Shown one piece after another: positions 4,535-5,954 of a stretch of 5,954 nt of DNA. The translations under genes were made by a program, and so were the position numbers. Source of the stretch: Leptospiraceae bacterium (GTDB taxonomy: Bacteria; Spirochaetota; Leptospiria; Leptospirales; Leptonemataceae); the NCBI GenBank assembly GCA_020440935.1, contig JAGRNC010000175.1, positions 1 to 5,954 of the forward strand. Reading direction: 5' to 3'. The stretch's first letter is position 1. Each line of letters opens with the position of its first letter. The notes under the pieces were generated by a model. It was not told where the DNA came from and did no database searches. It worked only from the letters and a program-made list of their open reading frames with translations.

Positions 4535-5953
4535 CTAGTTTACAAGAACCGTCTTGCGTAGATGATCTTCGATTGCTCTGGCATACTTTGGAGCCATGGC
4601 AAGCATTCCAAAATAAGAAAGATGGTGCGGATCTGCAAAATACTGCATGGGCACGTCATTATGAAAATCCACGAAACCCCGGGACTGTGTTCTGCTTAGA
4701 TAGGATAAGAAATCATCCAGATACTGGCTATCGCTGTACAGCGGCAATTCCACGGGGTTTTCCGGGTTATATATGAGCAGAAGTCTGTCCTGAAAGATAG
4801 CGCGAAGGTCTTCCATGCGCCGCATCTCGTAGATTGGCTCAAATTTCTTCCACGGAAGATAACTGCGAGATATTCGCAGCTCATTAAAGGCAACCAGTGC
4901 TGGATGCTTGCGCCAATCGTCCGGAGAAATGCGTCTGGAATAGTCCTTTATGTAGTCGCCGTCGTTGAGGTGGAGCAGCCGCTGATCTTCCAGAAACCAT
5001 CTACGGTGCTGCACTTGATTTTCCGGAGCGCTCTTTAGACCAAATTGGCCCGGCATCCGGATTCCTTCTCCATAGAGACGATTGGATGGATCAGCAACTT
5101 GCCGCTGTCCATCATACATTACATGACTGAGTCTTATACGTAACCACGTATGGCGGTTGTCCGATTTAGTATTCACATGCTTCCAGCCCGGACCGGAAAA
5201 CTGTAATGTCTGGCTATCCAGGATTCTGGAATGCGAGTTGCACGGATCCCTGTATTCGAGACCCGCGCGAAGACCTGTATCTTCAATGGTAGCTGCATCG
5301 ACCTTGCCCTTCCAGTGCGGTTGCCACATAGAAAACAGCGGATTGGAGTCAAAGGCTGCAAGCTGGGAATCCGGAGAAATCCATTCCAGTTCGATGCGAA
5401 AATCGGGACCATACAACTCTGGCGGAATCTCGAAGTCCAGTCCATCCGATGCATATTCGCGGGGGAAGGCAATGCAGCCCGAGGTTCGGCCCGATCGATA
5501 AAGCCCCCCCGCCAGCGGTTGGCCCTGGTAGTACACATAACTTTTCAAAGGCTGGCCCGATTCCGCGGCTCGATTAAAGGCAAGCACATCCCACCATTGA
5601 TTGGCGTATCTCAGACCGCTCATTAATCCACGGAGAAATCCCGAACTTAATTCTTCGGCAGTCAGTCGGTCTCGGTGTTCCAGAGCGAAAGCGGCAGGAT
5701 AAAATCGCTGCGCCGGCACTCGATTCTTCAAGAATGCAAAATGGGCGTCGCTTCGATAGGAAGGTCCAGGCAGATAAGGAGGATTCATCCTTTCCAGATC
5801 CAGATCAACGCTTACTACCGGATATACGACGATGTCCGGATGCAGCGCCTTTATGCGATTTGAGTAATGGTACAGATCCTCCGGAAGCATGGCAGCATGC
5901 GATATGAGAACCACGCGTACCGGACGCCCAAGTCGACTTTCCAGGATTGTTTC
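4535..5953 (-). CDS. SGNH-hydrolase-like protein, DUF1574-reminiscent, C-terminal 472 residues (start outside window)
   Basis: The frame is open from the right window edge to TAG at 4537-4535; GTG 5914 is an internal Val, not a start. The segment resembles an SGNH/GDSL hydrolase that lost block I (nucleophile Ser) to the window edge: a beta strand RPVRVVLISHAAM (10-22), a helix, then LHPDIVVYPVVSVDLDLER where families usually have the block III strand. Near the C-terminus ADPHHLSYFGML provides the D-x-x-H pair (D441, H444) expected for the catalytic Asp and His, followed by a helix. In between is a long insert: an Arg/Trp-rich helical part (RGLMSGLRYANQWWDVLAF) and a beta-rich region with SYVYYQGQPLAGGLYRSG and FSGPGWKHV. 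Block II Gly and block III Asn are not obvious, so the oxyanion hole is unusual. Leptospiral DUF1574 proteins and DltD/AlgX-type envelope acyl-transfer proteins are the nearest types I recall; substrate unknown. Family membership is inference. Confidence 0.6.
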   Translation of the reverse strand, partial: ETILESRLGRPVRVVLISHAAMLPEDLYHYSNRIKALHPDIVVYPVVSVDLDLERMNPPYLPGPSYRSDAHFAFLKNRVPAQRFYPAAFALEHRDRLTAEELSSGFLRGLMSGLRYANQWWDVLAFNRAAESGQPLKSYVYYQGQPLAGGLYRSGRTSGCIAFPREYASDGLDFEIPPELYGPDFRIELEWISPDSQLAAFDSNPLFSMWQPHWKGKVDAATIEDTGLRAGLEYRDPCNSHSRILDSQTLQFSGPGWKHVNTKSDNRHTWLRIRLSHVMYDGQRQVADPSNRLYGEGIRMPGQFGLKSAPENQVQHRRWFLEDQRLLHLNDGDYIKDYSRRISPDDWRKHPALVAFNELRISRSYLPWKKFEPIYEMRRMEDLRAIFQDRLLLIYNPENPVELPLYSDSQYLDDFLSYLSRTQSRGFVDFHNDVPMQYFADPHHLSYFGMLAMAPKYARAIEDHLRKTVLVN

Positions 5954-5954
5954 C

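Noticed and set aside
5157..5626. Overlapping plus-strand ORFs antisense to the SGNH-like gene
   Set aside because: Two overlapping antisense frames without start signals or domains; the minus-strand frame is continuous for over 470 codons.

Overview
The window looks like chromosome from a spirochaete of the order Leptospirales. Three gene types point there: a C-terminal DUF1554 domain (a family known mainly from Leptospira), a lipoprotein with a relaxed spirochaete-type lipobox and an LruC-type C-terminal domain, and a large SGNH-hydrolase-like protein reminiscent of the Leptospira DUF1574 group. By eye the base composition is close to half G+C. That is high for Leptospira itself and fits Leptonema- or Turneriella-like relatives better. 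The genus is inference.

Layout. At the left edge, the 3' end of a rightward DUF1554 gene (2-391) converges on a block of leftward genes. Between them, 392-506 is a short GC-rich spacer with no classical terminator. Reading the leftward genes in transcription order, from right to left: the C-terminal part of an SGNH-hydrolase-like protein (4535-5953, open at the window edge); an RNase Z-like metallo-beta-lactamase-fold hydrolase 46 nt downstream (3700-4488); an LruC-domain lipoprotein (2307-3617) with its own promoter; a rho-independent terminator (2253-2285); then a two-component pair, a PAS/HisKA_3 sensor kinase (2247-1204) overlapping a NarL/FixJ-type response regulator (1211-507).

Three points stand out. 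(1) The kinase frame is cut by one in-frame TAG (1558-1560) exactly between the phosphoacceptor helices and the ATPase domain. Both sides keep all expected motifs and the same frame, and two other genes here end in TAG, so genome-wide TAG reassignment is unlikely. (2) The lipoprotein gene has a dense control region: a sigma70-like promoter placing the transcript start 2-4 nt before the ATG (a leaderless mRNA), a perfect 7-3-7 inverted repeat between -35 and -10, and two near-identical direct repeats 31 bp apart just upstream. (3) The terminator lies inside the apparent 5' extension of the kinase frame, which argues that the kinase starts at ATG 2247 and that the 'hydrophobic' leader is an artefact of translating a terminator.

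Functionally this reads as an envelope/surface locus: one lipoprotein, one surface-type DUF1554 protein, one probable envelope-associated SGNH protein, and a membrane-anchor-free two-component system that may or may not still signal. Nothing in the window proves that the two-component system regulates its neighbours. I saw no tRNA, rRNA, CRISPR array, insertion sequence or phage gene.
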